Positions 16,338 to 24,612 of a DNA stretch of 64,000 nucleotides are shown piece after piece. This DNA comes from Streptomyces sp. NBC_00258 (GTDB lineage Bacteria > Actinomycetota > Actinomycetes > Streptomycetales > Streptomycetaceae): NCBI RefSeq assembly GCF_036182465.1, contig NZ_CP108081.1, positions 7,874,001 to 7,938,000 on the forward strand, in the 5' to 3' direction. The notes beneath the pieces were generated by a model. The model did not search any database. It saw only the letters and a list, made by a program, of their open reading frames with translations, and was not told the origin of the DNA. Position 1 is the stretch's first letter. Every line of letters begins with the position of its first letter. The position numbers and the translations under genes were made by a program.

Positions 16338-17682
16338 CGGACACGTCGTAGTTCCTGCGGAAGAGGTTCGCCGGGTCGTACACCGACTTCAGCCCGGCGA
16401 GCCTCAGTTGCGTTCCGGGGTCGTACAGCCCCGCCGCCGTACGCCCGCCCGCCCCGTACGCGAAGTTCAGCGCCCGCCCGATCGTCCACGGCTCCACCGC
16501 AGCGAGCGCCCGGTGCAACCGCTCCCGCGCCGGACCGTCGACGCCGCCGAGGACCCGTACGAGGAAACGCCCCTCGCGATGAGGTACTGCGTTCGGCCGC
16601 GGCTCGGCCAGCGCTCCGCCGAGGTGGTTGATCTGGACGACGTACATCGAGGGCGCGTCCGGGCCGGTCAGCGCGAGGAGTTCGCCCACCGCGGCCACGT
16701 CCAGCCGGCTCAGCACCGCGCTGTCCCCGTAGTACGCGTGCGGGAAGTCCGGGTCGGAGTGGATGGTGCGGCTGTCGGCGTACGGCATCTCGCGCAGCGA
16801 GTCCGCGAGCACCGGGCCGATCCCGCGCAGCGGTGCGACCAGCCGCTCACCATCGGCACCCGTGTAGGCGACCCGTACCGACACGACGTACCGCCCACGC
16901 AGATGTGGCGGTAGCGCCGGAACATCCGGACAGGGCACGGCCGCGAACGACGACGTCAGACCGTCCGGGACGGTCGCCGTCCAGCGTTCGTACGCGCGCA
17001 GCGCCGCCACCGGATCCACCACGCGTCCGTCGAAGGCGAGCGATCCGCCGTACAGCCGCGCCACCGGTACGAGCCCGATCTCCAGCTCCGTCACCACACC
17101 CAGGTTCGCGCCGCCGCCGAGCAGCCCCCAGAACAGCTCGGAGTCGTCGCCGTCGCCGGAACCGTCGGAGTCGGGGGTCACGTGCCGGAGCCGGCCGTCC
17201 GCCGTCACGACGTCCAGTGAGCGCACGTGGTCGGCCGCGTATCCGAACTCCCTTGCCAGGATGCCGAGTCCACCGCCCAGCGTGTACGCGACGGCTCCGA
17301 CGCCCGGCGCCGAACCGTTCAACGGGGCGAGCCCGTACGGCTCGGCGGCCGCGACGACCTGGCTCCAGCGGACGCCCGCCTGCACCCGAACCGCGCGTGC
17401 CCCGGCGTCGACCGTCACCCGGTCCATGCGCTTCGTCGTGATCAGCACGCCACCCTCGGACGCGTCCGGCAGACCGTGCCCGGTGGCCTGCGCACCGACC
17501 GGCAGCCCCTCGGAGGCGGCGTACGCGACCGCGGCGGCCACGTCGTCGGCGGAGCGCGCGGCGAACACGACATCGGGACGCTGCGCGAACCCCGTCTGGA
17601 AACCGGCGAGTTCGTCCTCGAAGCCGGGGTCACCGGGCACGAGGACAAGACGGTCGGGGGTGATGAAGTCCTGCAGGCTCAC
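16321..17682 (-). CDS. FAD-binding (BBE-type) oxidoreductase
   Basis: This flavoprotein has 453 aa, of the PCMH/berberine-bridge family. The N-terminal FAD domain shows VVFAARSADDVAAAVAYA and QATGHGLPDASEGG, where the His near residue 69 is the usual site of covalent flavin attachment. GVGAVAYTLGGGLGILAREF and GGGANLGVVTELEIGLVPV follow. The C-terminus ends in a BBE motif (YDPANLFRRNYDV). Members oxidise alcohols, sugars or alkaloid-like compounds using oxygen. The substrate is unknown and no pathway genes are beside it. Confidence 0.9.
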   Translation of the reverse strand: MSLQDFITPDRLVLVPGDPGFEDELAGFQTGFAQRPDVVFAARSADDVAAAVAYAASEGLPVGAQATGHGLPDASEGGVLITTKRMDRVTVDAGARAVRVQAGVRWSQVVAAAEPYGLAPLNGSAPGVGAVAYTLGGGLGILAREFGYAADHVRSLDVVTADGRLRHVTPDSDGSGDGDDSELFWGLLGGGANLGVVTELEIGLVPVARLYGGSLAFDGRVVDPVAALRAYERWTATVPDGLTSSFAAVPCPDVPALPPHLRGRYVVSVRVAYTGADGERLVAPLRGIGPVLADSLREMPYADSRTIHSDPDFPHAYYGDSAVLSRLDVAAVGELLALTGPDAPSMYVVQINHLGGALAEPRPNAVPHREGRFLVRVLGGVDGPARERLHRALAAVEPWTIGRALNFAYGAGGRTAAGLYDPGTQLRLAGLKSVYDPANLFRRNYDVSVSSRA

Positions 17683-17700
17683 GGGGTGTCCTTTGCGGCT

Positions 17701-17724
17701 CTACGGCTCTACGGCTCTACGGCT
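17701..17724. repeat. 8-bp tandem repeat (ctacggct x3)
   Basis: Three perfect copies of ctacggct, with partial copies on either side, lie just upstream of the FAD oxidoreductase start. It is probably a replication-slippage tract. Confidence 0.7.
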
Positions 17725-17794
17725 GTACGTCGCCATGCTGGCCGGATTACCTGACATCCGCCGTCAGCTTTTCCCCGAGTCCTGCCCGGGCACG

Positions 17795-17830
17795 ACGACG
17801 CCTCCGCGGTGAGAGGCGCGGAGGCGTCGT
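17795..17830 (-). terminator. Hairpin terminator after the LPXTG-protein gene
   Basis: Perfect 14-bp arms (ACGACGCCTCCGCG at 17795-17808 and its complement at 17817-17830) enclose an 8-nt loop, 34 nt past the stop of the surface-protein gene. The same arm sequence recurs at 21230-21265. Confidence 0.85.
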
Positions 17831-17863
17831 ACGTGTACCTGTCGTGCTGTGGGGAGTGGAGGC

Positions 17864-18616
17864 CTACGACTCACTCCGCTGCGGCCGCCGCTGTGTCCAC
17901 CACAGGCCCGCCGCGCCCGCGGAGATCAGCGCCGCGCCGACCGCGCCGAGCGGCAGGATCCGGTCGGCCGGACCGGTCTTGGGCAGTTCCTTGCCGCCGG
18001 ACTTGTCACCGCCCGCCTTGTCGCTGCCCGGGGTGACCGGGCTGTTGTCGGTGCCGAGCAGGAGCGGTGTGGCCGGTGCGTTCGGCGCCGGGTTGTTCGC
18101 GCCGAACGGGACCGGGCCCTGCTGCCAGAACGTCTTCTTGCCGTCGGCGTCCTGGACGGGCAGGCAGATCTTGCCCTCCTTCTTCAGATCGAAGGTCGCG
18201 TCCACGGCGTACGACTTCGACTTGCCGGCCGCGAGATTGTCGATGGCACATGCGAAACCACTGTTCGAACCTTCGGGGAGGTCTTTCTCGGCGATTTCCG
18301 CACAGCCCTCGACACCCTTGACCGAGAGGCCATCAAAACCGACCACAAGCAGTCGGATTTCGCCGCTGTCCTTCGTCCCCCCGTTCTTTACCGTGGCGGT
18401 AATCGCCGTTTCCTGTGAGCTGTTGTCGACCTCGATCTTCTCGGGCAGCAGCGTCGTCAGCTCGACACCCGAGGGCGCCTTGTCAACGGCCTTTCCTCCC
18501 TTGCCGCTCATCGGCCCTTCGTCGTCCGCACCGGCGGAGAAGGAAAAGATCATCACTGCCGAGAAAGATGCAGTGAGCAGCGATCCCGTGGTGATCGTCA
18601 TGCGACGAGAACTCAT
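17864..18616 (-). CDS. Sortase-anchored (LPKTG) secreted protein
   Basis: This protein has 250 aa from ATG 18616, which has AAGGGGGA 7 nt upstream. A Sec-type signal peptide covers about residues 1-30. A beta-rich extracellular domain with two spaced Cys (EGCAE, GFACA) and a further Cys (KICLPVQ) follows. A Gly/Lys linker then leads to LPKTG at 211-215, a hydrophobic stretch and an RRPQR tail. This is the classic cell-wall sorting signal. The extracellular domain resembles none I can name. It is divergent from a transmembrane Ser/Thr kinase with 152 bp between starts, so shared regulation is possible. Confidence 0.85.
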   Translation of the reverse strand: MSSRRMTITTGSLLTASFSAVMIFSFSAGADDEGPMSGKGGKAVDKAPSGVELTTLLPEKIEVDNSSQETAITATVKNGGTKDSGEIRLLVVGFDGLSVKGVEGCAEIAEKDLPEGSNSGFACAIDNLAAGKSKSYAVDATFDLKKEGKICLPVQDADGKKTFWQQGPVPFGANNPAPNAPATPLLLGTDNSPVTPGSDKAGGDKSGGKELPKTGPADRILPLGAVGAALISAGAAGLWWTQRRPQRSES

Positions 18617-18768
18617 GTTCGTCCCCCTTGTATCCCCCTGACCGCGCCTGAATTCGCAGTCTTTGAAGTGGTACCACAAGATTTCTCCCCACTATGCTGG
18701 TGTGGCACGAAGTTGTGGCCATTGTGCTTCTTTGCGGTTCTTCTGTGGCGGGTGTTGAAGGAGGGGGC

Positions 18769-21192
18769 ATGGGGGTGCCGGAAATAACGAGGGGCGGTAT
18801 TCCGGGATTGCTGGTGACGGGCCGTTACCGGCTGGCCGAGAGCATTGGTCAGGGGGGAATGGGGCGGGTGTGGCGGGCCGTCGACGAAATCCTCGACCGA
18901 CCGGTCGCCGTCAAGGAGATGCGCATAGACGGCATGGACCAGGAGGACGCCAGGACCCGTCGCGAACGAACCCTGCGCGAGGCCAGGGCCACGGCCCGGA
19001 TCGACCACCCCAACGTCGTGCGCGTGTACGACGTGGTGGACCAGGGCGAACGGCTGTGGATCGTGATGGAACTGGTCGACGGCCGCTCCCTGGACAGGGT
19101 CCTGGCGGAGGACGGGCCGCTGAGCCCGCGCGGCACCGCACGGATCGGCCTCGGACTGGTCGCAGCGCTCGGCCAGGTGCACGCGGGGGGCGTGCTGCAC
19201 CGGGACATCAAGCCCGCCAACGTCCTGGTCGAGCGGCGCGCGGGCCGGGTCGTCCTCACCGACTTCGGCATCGCCGCGATCCAGGACGCCGAGGCGCTGA
19301 CGATGGCGGGGATGCTGGTCGGCTCCCCCGACTACATGGCACCCGAGCGGGTCTCCGGCCGGCACCAGGGCCCGCCGTCCGACCTCTGGTCCCTCGGCGC
19401 CACCCTCTGCGCGGCCCTCGGCGGCCGCTCCCCCTTCTCCCGCGCAACCACCCTCGCCACCCTGCACGCCGTGCTGTACGAGGAGCCGGAGATCCCGTCC
19501 GCGGCGGGGGAGTTGAGGGAGGTGCTGTCGGCCCTGCTGCTGAAGGACCCGTCGGTACGGCCGGGCCTGGAGGAGCTGGCGGCGATTCTTGGTCCGGTGG
19601 CGGACGGGAGTACGGGGGCGTCCGCGCCGCCGGGTACGACTGCCGGGCTGGGCACGGCGGTTGGTCCTGGGCAACCTGAGCCGGCCGAGCCGGCTGAACT
19701 GACCGAGCCAGCTCGGCCGGTCGGCCTGGGGGAGGGGGAGCGGACCGCTCCGGGAGTGGTGGCGGAGCCCGGAGCGGGAGCGGGGGCGGGTCCTGAATCC
19801 GGTCCCGCGCCAGGGCTTGTTCCAGAACCCCGGTCCAGGTCCGGGTCCGGGTCCGGGTCCGAGTCCGGGGCTGGGGCTGGGTCCGCGGCTGGGCCCGAGC
19901 CCACGTCCGGGTTCGGGTCCGGGTCCGGGGCACGATCGGGAGCCGTACCGGCGGCTGCCGGTCAAGCACCATCGGAGCCCCACGCGGCGGCCCCGGCACC
20001 ACCGACCGAACCTTCGCCGCCGACCGAGCACCCGACGCCTCCGTTCTTGCGGATCCCCGTCCTGGCCCCGCCGCCCGTGACCCCGCCGACGACGGGTGAG
20101 GGCGATCCGAGGCTGACGGCGCCGGTGGAGGACGCGGTACCGGTACGGCGTACACCGACACTGAGGAGCGCAACGGAATCTGAAGAGGCGGCCGGTCCCG
20201 CCTCCGGGCCCGCCCCGAGCCCAGCCTCAACCGAGGGCTCGTCCCCGATCGCCCCGGTTCCGGCCCCGACTCCGGCTTCGGCTCCGGAGGAACCCGCCCC
20301 CGAACCGCTCCCCGCAGAGCCCACCCCCACCAGACCTACAGGCCCAACCGGCACGGGCGGCCCCACCGCTCCCGCCACTCCCACAGGCCCCACATCCCCC
20401 GACCCCGAGAACGCGTCCTCCGAAGCCCCGCCCGAGGGCACTCCCGAGATCCCCTCCGCGGGAGCGGCTGGGACCAGCTCACTGCCCACAAGTCCCCGGT
20501 CCACCCCGATGCCGCCGGGCGAACCGCTCGGTCTCCCGGTGCCGGCCGACCCGCGCCGGAGCCGGACCTGGAGCCGGAACCGTAAGGGAATCGTGGCCGC
20601 CGCGGGTGTGCTCGTCGCCGGTGTCGTCGCCGCCCTGGTGATCCCGGCGCTCGGCGGATCCCCGGGCGACAAGGACAAGGCCTCTCCGTCCTCTTCCTCC
20701 TCCGCCACCACCGACGGCACTCCGTCCACCCCGCCCCCCACGGTCGCGGGCACCGCACGGCCGCCCACCCTCCCGGAGGGCTCCCGCACGGAGGCCGGCA
20801 TGTACGCGTGGGTCCCGCCCGAGGGCTGGGAACGGGTGGTCCAGAGCGGCGCCGAGGTCCACTACACCTCCCCGGACCGCAAACAGGAGATCCTCGCCAA
20901 CGCGGCTCCGGCCCGGGGTGACCTCATGGACCAGTGGACGAAGACGGAGAAGGAGACCAGCAAGGGTCTCGACTACCAGCGGATCCGCCTGGAGGAGACC
21001 ACGTTCCGCGACGCGCCCGCGGTCGTCTGGGAGTACACGGTCACGGCCAAGGGACTGCCCTGGCACGCCCGGCTGCTCGGCTTCAACGCGGACGGCAAGT
21101 ACTACGAGATCACCACCTGGTACCGCCCGGACACAGAGGACAGCGCACTCCCGGTCTACGAGGAGGTCAAGGGCAGCTTCACGCCCCTCTGA
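18769..21192 (+). CDS. Transmembrane Ser/Thr protein kinase (PknB-like, long Pro/Ala/Gly linker)
   Basis: This is an 807-aa Hanks-type kinase. The glycine loop is SIGQGGMGRVW, the ATP Lys49 is in VAVKEMR, the catalytic loop is HRDIKPANVLV (Asp146), DFG is at 165-167 and APE at 191-193. A ~300-residue low-complexity linker (SGSGSGS, Pro/Ala/Glu repeats) precedes one TM helix at about 607-630. An extracellular domain of ~150 residues follows (MYAWVPPEGWERVVQSGAE to YEEVKGSFTPL), a type seen in several Streptomyces kinases and without PASTA repeats. ATG at 18769 follows AAGGAGG. A starting point further upstream has no ribosome site. The substrates and the sensed ligand are unknown. Confidence 0.92.
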   Translation: MGVPEITRGGIPGLLVTGRYRLAESIGQGGMGRVWRAVDEILDRPVAVKEMRIDGMDQEDARTRRERTLREARATARIDHPNVVRVYDVVDQGERLWIVMELVDGRSLDRVLAEDGPLSPRGTARIGLGLVAALGQVHAGGVLHRDIKPANVLVERRAGRVVLTDFGIAAIQDAEALTMAGMLVGSPDYMAPERVSGRHQGPPSDLWSLGATLCAALGGRSPFSRATTLATLHAVLYEEPEIPSAAGELREVLSALLLKDPSVRPGLEELAAILGPVADGSTGASAPPGTTAGLGTAVGPGQPEPAEPAELTEPARPVGLGEGERTAPGVVAEPGAGAGAGPESGPAPGLVPEPRSRSGSGSGSESGAGAGSAAGPEPTSGFGSGSGARSGAVPAAAGQAPSEPHAAAPAPPTEPSPPTEHPTPPFLRIPVLAPPPVTPPTTGEGDPRLTAPVEDAVPVRRTPTLRSATESEEAAGPASGPAPSPASTEGSSPIAPVPAPTPASAPEEPAPEPLPAEPTPTRPTGPTGTGGPTAPATPTGPTSPDPENASSEAPPEGTPEIPSAGAAGTSSLPTSPRSTPMPPGEPLGLPVPADPRRSRTWSRNRKGIVAAAGVLVAGVVAALVIPALGGSPGDKDKASPSSSSSATTDGTPSTPPPTVAGTARPPTLPEGSRTEAGMYAWVPPEGWERVVQSGAEVHYTSPDRKQEILANAAPARGDLMDQWTKTEKETSKGLDYQRIRLEETTFRDAPAVVWEYTVTAKGLPWHARLLGFNADGKYYEITTWYRPDTEDSALPVYEEVKGSFTPL

Positions 21193-21229
21193 CCCACGAG
21201 CCGGAGACTCGACGACCTCACGACACACG

Positions 21230-21265
21230 ACGACGCCTCCGCGGAGAGTCCCGCGGAGGCGTCGT
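21230..21265. terminator. Bidirectional hairpin terminator between kinase and permease
   Basis: Perfect 15-bp arms (ACGACGCCTCCGCGG at 21230-21244 and its complement at 21251-21265) with a 6-nt loop stand between two convergent genes, so it can serve both. The stem core matches that at 17795-17830. Confidence 0.88.
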
Positions 21266-21287
21266 ACAGAGAAACAGCTGAGGCCGT

Positions 21288-22760
21288 CTAGACCGTGGAG
21301 TCCTGCTCCTCCTGGAGCTCGGCCCGTGCCTTCCCGCGCCGCACCTTCTCCAGTACCAGCGAGATGCCGACGACGACGGCCGCCACGAGAAGCGACAGCA
21401 GCACCGTCTTGCGGCCGTCGTGCTCGGTGTCGGTGAGCATGTAGCCGAGGACGAACACGATCAGGGCGATCGTCGCGTACGTCAGATACGGGTACAGCCA
21501 CATCCGCACGACCAGCTTCTCCGGCGTCTCGCGCTCGATGATCTTCCGCATCCGCAGCTGCGAGAGGCAGATGACGAGCCAGACGAACAGGGCGACCGCG
21601 CCGGAGGAGTTGACCAGGAACAGGAAGACCGAGTCGGGGAACTCGTAGTTGAAGAACACCGCCACGAAGCCGAAGACGACCGAGGCGATGATCGCCGGCA
21701 TCGGCACACCACGGCTGGTGGTACGGGCGAAGGCCTTCGGTGCGTCACCGCGCTGGCCGAGCGAGAAGGCCATGCGGGAGGCCGTGTAGAGGCCGGAGTT
21801 GAGACAGGACAGTACGGACGTCAGCACGATGAACTTCATGATCTCGCCGGCGTTCGGGATGCCGAGCGAGTTCAGGGCGGCGACGTACGAACCGTCCTTC
21901 TGGATGGCGTCCGAGTCCCAGGGCAGCAGCGTGACCACGACGAAGATCGAGCCGAGGTAGAAGACGCCGATCCGCCAGATGATGCTGTTGGTGGACTTGG
22001 TGACCGCGCGCTGCGGGTTCTCCGACTCGCCCGCCGCGAGGGTGGCGATCTCGCTGCCCATGAAGGAGAAGACGACGAGCAGGATGCCGGTGAGGATCGC
22101 GCCGGGCCCGTTCGGCAGGAACCCGCCGTGATCGGTGAGGTTCCCGAGGCCTGCCGTGTCGCTGTCGACACCCGGCAGCACGCCGAAGACCGCGAGCCCG
22201 CCGATGACGATGAACGCGCCGATCGCGACGACCTTGATCCCGGCGAACCAGAATTCGAACTCGCCGTACGAGCCGACGGAGACCAGGTTCGTCGCGGTCA
22301 GGACGACCATGACGATGAGCGCCCAGCCCCACTGGGGTACGGCGGGGATCCAGCTCTCCAGGATCACGGCACCCGCGGTCGCCTCGATGGCGAGCACGAC
22401 GACCCAGAAGAACCAGTACAGCCAGCCGATCGAGAACCCGGCCCACCGGCCGAGCGCCCGGTCCGCGTGCGCGGAGAACGAACCCGAGGTCGGGTTCGCG
22501 GCGGACATCTCGCCGAGCATCCGCATCACGAGGACGACCATCGTGCCGACGAGGGCGTACGACAGGAGGATGCCGGGGCCCGCGGTGGCGATACCGGAGC
22601 TGGAACCGACGAACAGGCCGGCGCCGATGACTCCGCCGATGGCGATCATCGAGAGGTGACGGTTCTTGAGCCCGGCCTGGAGGCCGGCGTCGGGCCCTCC
22701 GGGTTCTCCGGGCCCTTCGGGGCCGTTTCCGGCCTTCGTCATAGTCGGCTGCGAGGTCAT
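21288..22760 (-). CDS. Amino-acid permease, APC superfamily (AAT/GABA-permease type)
   Basis: This is a 12-TM membrane importer of 490 aa. It shows the family start LKNRHLSMIAIGGVIGAGLF, then MRMLGEMSAANPTSGSFSAH and VFSFMGSEIATLAAGESENP. It is similar along its length to the permease at 6896-8299. The first ~30 residues are Gly/Pro-rich and cytoplasmic. AAAGGAA lies about 9 nt before ATG 22760. The substrate class is amino acids, possibly GABA, but no catabolic genes are beside it. Confidence 0.92.
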   Translation of the reverse strand: MTSQPTMTKAGNGPEGPGEPGGPDAGLQAGLKNRHLSMIAIGGVIGAGLFVGSSSGIATAGPGILLSYALVGTMVVLVMRMLGEMSAANPTSGSFSAHADRALGRWAGFSIGWLYWFFWVVVLAIEATAGAVILESWIPAVPQWGWALIVMVVLTATNLVSVGSYGEFEFWFAGIKVVAIGAFIVIGGLAVFGVLPGVDSDTAGLGNLTDHGGFLPNGPGAILTGILLVVFSFMGSEIATLAAGESENPQRAVTKSTNSIIWRIGVFYLGSIFVVVTLLPWDSDAIQKDGSYVAALNSLGIPNAGEIMKFIVLTSVLSCLNSGLYTASRMAFSLGQRGDAPKAFARTTSRGVPMPAIIASVVFGFVAVFFNYEFPDSVFLFLVNSSGAVALFVWLVICLSQLRMRKIIERETPEKLVVRMWLYPYLTYATIALIVFVLGYMLTDTEHDGRKTVLLSLLVAAVVVGISLVLEKVRRGKARAELQEEQDSTV

Positions 22761-23080
22761 AGGACGGTGTTCCTTTGCGCCGGGGACTGTAGGGGAGGGG
22801 ACTCAAGTGGGGGACTGCGAGCCACCGCGGATGTTGCAGATACTGCGGTTTTCCTACGGGGAGCCCGTACGAGCGGTGTACGGGTGATGCACACGAGGTG
22901 CACAAGCCGGTCCAGTGAATCCCAGGCGAATGGATTCGTGAACCTTTGAATCCAGATCGTTACTTGAGGTTTCCTTGAGGTTCTGTAGTGTTACTCACAC
23001 TTTTCCACCATGCGACGCGGCGCATTTCGTGCGCCTGCCCCGACGGGGCCGATCGGAAACCGGCGTGTCACACTCGGACC
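22761..23080. other. Intergenic region permease-rpiB
   Basis: No gene is seen in these 320 bp. They hold a 7-bp inverted repeat TGGATTC/GAATCCA (22931-22954) and a direct repeat described next. The region is visibly less GC-rich than the genes and should contain both divergent promoters. Confidence 0.6.
22964..22991 (+). promoter_or_regulatory. 11-bp-period direct repeat next to a -10 box, upstream of rpiB
   Basis: TTGAGGTT occurs at 22964-22971 and 22975-22982, an 11-bp period, followed 4 nt later by TAGTGT (22986-22991), a good -10. Heptamer repeats with an 11-bp period over the -35 region are the pattern bound by SARP and PhoP-type activators. The regulator is unknown. Confidence 0.35.
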
Positions 23081-23566
23081 ATGCGCGTGTACCTCGGCTC
23101 CGATCATGCCGGTTTCGAACTCAAGAACCACCTCGTCGAGTGGCTCAGGGCGGCCGGGCACGAGCCCGTCGACTGCGGGCCCCTCATCTATGACGCCCAG
23201 GACGACTACCCGCCGTTCTGCCTCCGCGCCGCGGAGCGCACGGCGGCCGACCCGGGCTCGCTGGGCATCGTGATCGGCGGCTCGGGGAACGGGGAGCAGA
23301 TCGCGGCGAACAAGGTCGCCGGGGTGCGGGCCGCGCTCGCGTGGAGCGAGCAGACCGCGTCGCTCGGGCGGGAGCACAACGACGCCAACGTGGTGGCTGT
23401 CGGTGCCCGGATGCACACCGAGGAGGAGGCGACCAAGTTCGTCGAGATCTTCCTCAACACCCCGTTCTCCGGCGACGAGCGTCACATCCGCCGCATCGAC
23501 ATGCTGGCGGCGTACGAGACGACGCGCGACCTCCCGCCCATCCCGGCCCACCACCCGCAGGGCTAG
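23081..23566 (+). CDS. rpiB: Ribose-5-phosphate isomerase B
   Basis: This pentose-phosphate pathway enzyme interconverts ribose-5-P and ribulose-5-P. It has 161 aa, of the LacAB/RpiB family. DHAGFELK holds the substrate-binding Asp/His, and GGSGNGEQIAANKVAGVRAAL carries Glu72. That Glu matches the catalytic Glu75 of the mycobacterial type, rather than the Cys of E. coli RpiB. REHNDANVVAVGARM is also present. ATG at 23081 has no Shine-Dalgarno site, and CACACT ends 7 nt before it, so a leaderless transcript is possible. The rpiB-nei order is the same as in Mycobacterium tuberculosis. Confidence 0.95.
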   Translation: MRVYLGSDHAGFELKNHLVEWLRAAGHEPVDCGPLIYDAQDDYPPFCLRAAERTAADPGSLGIVIGGSGNGEQIAANKVAGVRAALAWSEQTASLGREHNDANVVAVGARMHTEEEATKFVEIFLNTPFSGDERHIRRIDMLAAYETTRDLPPIPAHHPQG

Positions 23567-23583
23567 AGGCTTTCTTCGCCGCT

Positions 23584-23679
23584 GCGCAGTTCCCCGCGCC
23601 CCTGAAAGGGGCGCGGGGAACTGCGCGACCAGCCACGACGAACCCGCACGTACGGGGGGTCTGGGGGCGCAGCCCCCAG
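23584..23679. repeat. Family A intergenic palindrome, complete copy
   Basis: Perfect 20-bp arms (23584-23603 and 23607-23626, core GTTCCCCGCGCCCCT) with a 3-nt loop form a very strong hairpin. A second hairpin CTGGGGGC/GCCCCCAG follows at 23661-23679. The outer flank GACCAGCCAC recurs in other copies at 27258, 27496, 32913, 38253 and 45831. It could also end rpiB transcription. Confidence 0.8.
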
Positions 23680-23749
23680 TTTCGGGAAGGGGCGGGGCTG
23701 GGGAAGAGGAACAGCTCGTACGGCAACCGCACACCGACCAGGAGGCGCC

Positions 23750-24559
23750 GTGCCCGAAGGGCACACCATCCACCGGCTGGCCGAGGACTACCTCTCCGGC
23801 TTCGGCGGACGCAGGGCACACGTCACCAGCCCCCAGGGCAAGTTCACGGACGCCGCAGCCCTCCTGAACGGCACGGAACTGACCACGGCGGAAGCCCACG
23901 GCAAACACCTCTTCCTCCGCTTCGAGTCCGAGGACTGGATCCACATCCACCTCGGCCTCTTCGGCAAGGTGAACTTCGGCCCCACCCCCGCACCCCCACC
24001 CACGGACACGGTCCGCCTGAGACTCGCGAACGACACCATGTACGTCGACCTCCGCGGCCCCACCACCTGCACGCTGATCACGGACGCGGAGAAGCAGGCG
24101 ATACACGCCCGCCTGGGCCCGGACCCGCTGCGCGAGGACGCGGAACCGGCCCGCGCGTACGCACGCGTCTCCCGCAGCCGTACGACGATCGCCGCACTCC
24201 TCATGGACCAGAAGGTCATCGCGGGCGTGGGCAACGTCTACCGCGCCGAGGTCCTCTTCCGGCAGGGCATCGACCCGTACAGAGCGGGCAGGAACATCAC
24301 GGCGGCCGAGTGGGACGCGATCTGGGCGGACCTGGTCGCGCTCATGCGCGAGGGCGTCCGCAACAACCGCATCGACACCGTGCGCCCGGAGCACGAACCG
24401 GAGGCGATGGGCCGCCCGCCGCGCAAGGACGACCACGGCGGCGAGGTCTACGTGTACCGCAGGGCCAACCTGCCCTGCCTCATCTGTGGCGGCGAGATCC
24501 GCACCGCCGATCTCGCCGCCCGCAACCTCTTCTGGTGCCCGACCTGCCAGAAAGCCTGA
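23750..24559 (+). CDS. nei: Endonuclease VIII-type DNA glycosylase (Fpg/Nei family, Nei1-like)
   Basis: This base-excision repair enzyme removes oxidised bases and cleaves the abasic site. It has 269 aa. The start MPEGHTIHRL gives Pro2, the Schiff-base nucleophile, and catalytic Glu3; the PEGHT form marks the Nei rather than the Fpg branch. The helix-two-turn-helix is visible (LLMDQKVIAGVGNVYRAEVL). The C-terminal zinc finger has CLICGG and CPTCQ, all four Cys intact. GTG at 23750 has GGAGG 4 nt before it. It lies next to rpiB, as in mycobacteria, where nei1 neighbours rpiB. Confidence 0.93.
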   Translation: MPEGHTIHRLAEDYLSGFGGRRAHVTSPQGKFTDAAALLNGTELTTAEAHGKHLFLRFESEDWIHIHLGLFGKVNFGPTPAPPPTDTVRLRLANDTMYVDLRGPTTCTLITDAEKQAIHARLGPDPLREDAEPARAYARVSRSRTTIAALLMDQKVIAGVGNVYRAEVLFRQGIDPYRAGRNITAAEWDAIWADLVALMREGVRNNRIDTVRPEHEPEAMGRPPRKDDHGGEVYVYRRANLPCLICGGEIRTADLAARNLFWCPTCQKA

Positions 24560-24612
24560 AAGCCGGTGGGCCTGAAGCCCTCAGGTATGAGGGCCGTAAC
24601 GCTCGATACGGC

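Noticed and set aside
19820..19940. Short tandem repeats that could suggest a CRISPR or satellite array
   Set aside because: They encode the Ser/Gly linker of the kinase in frame. The units are a few codons long, with no spacers.
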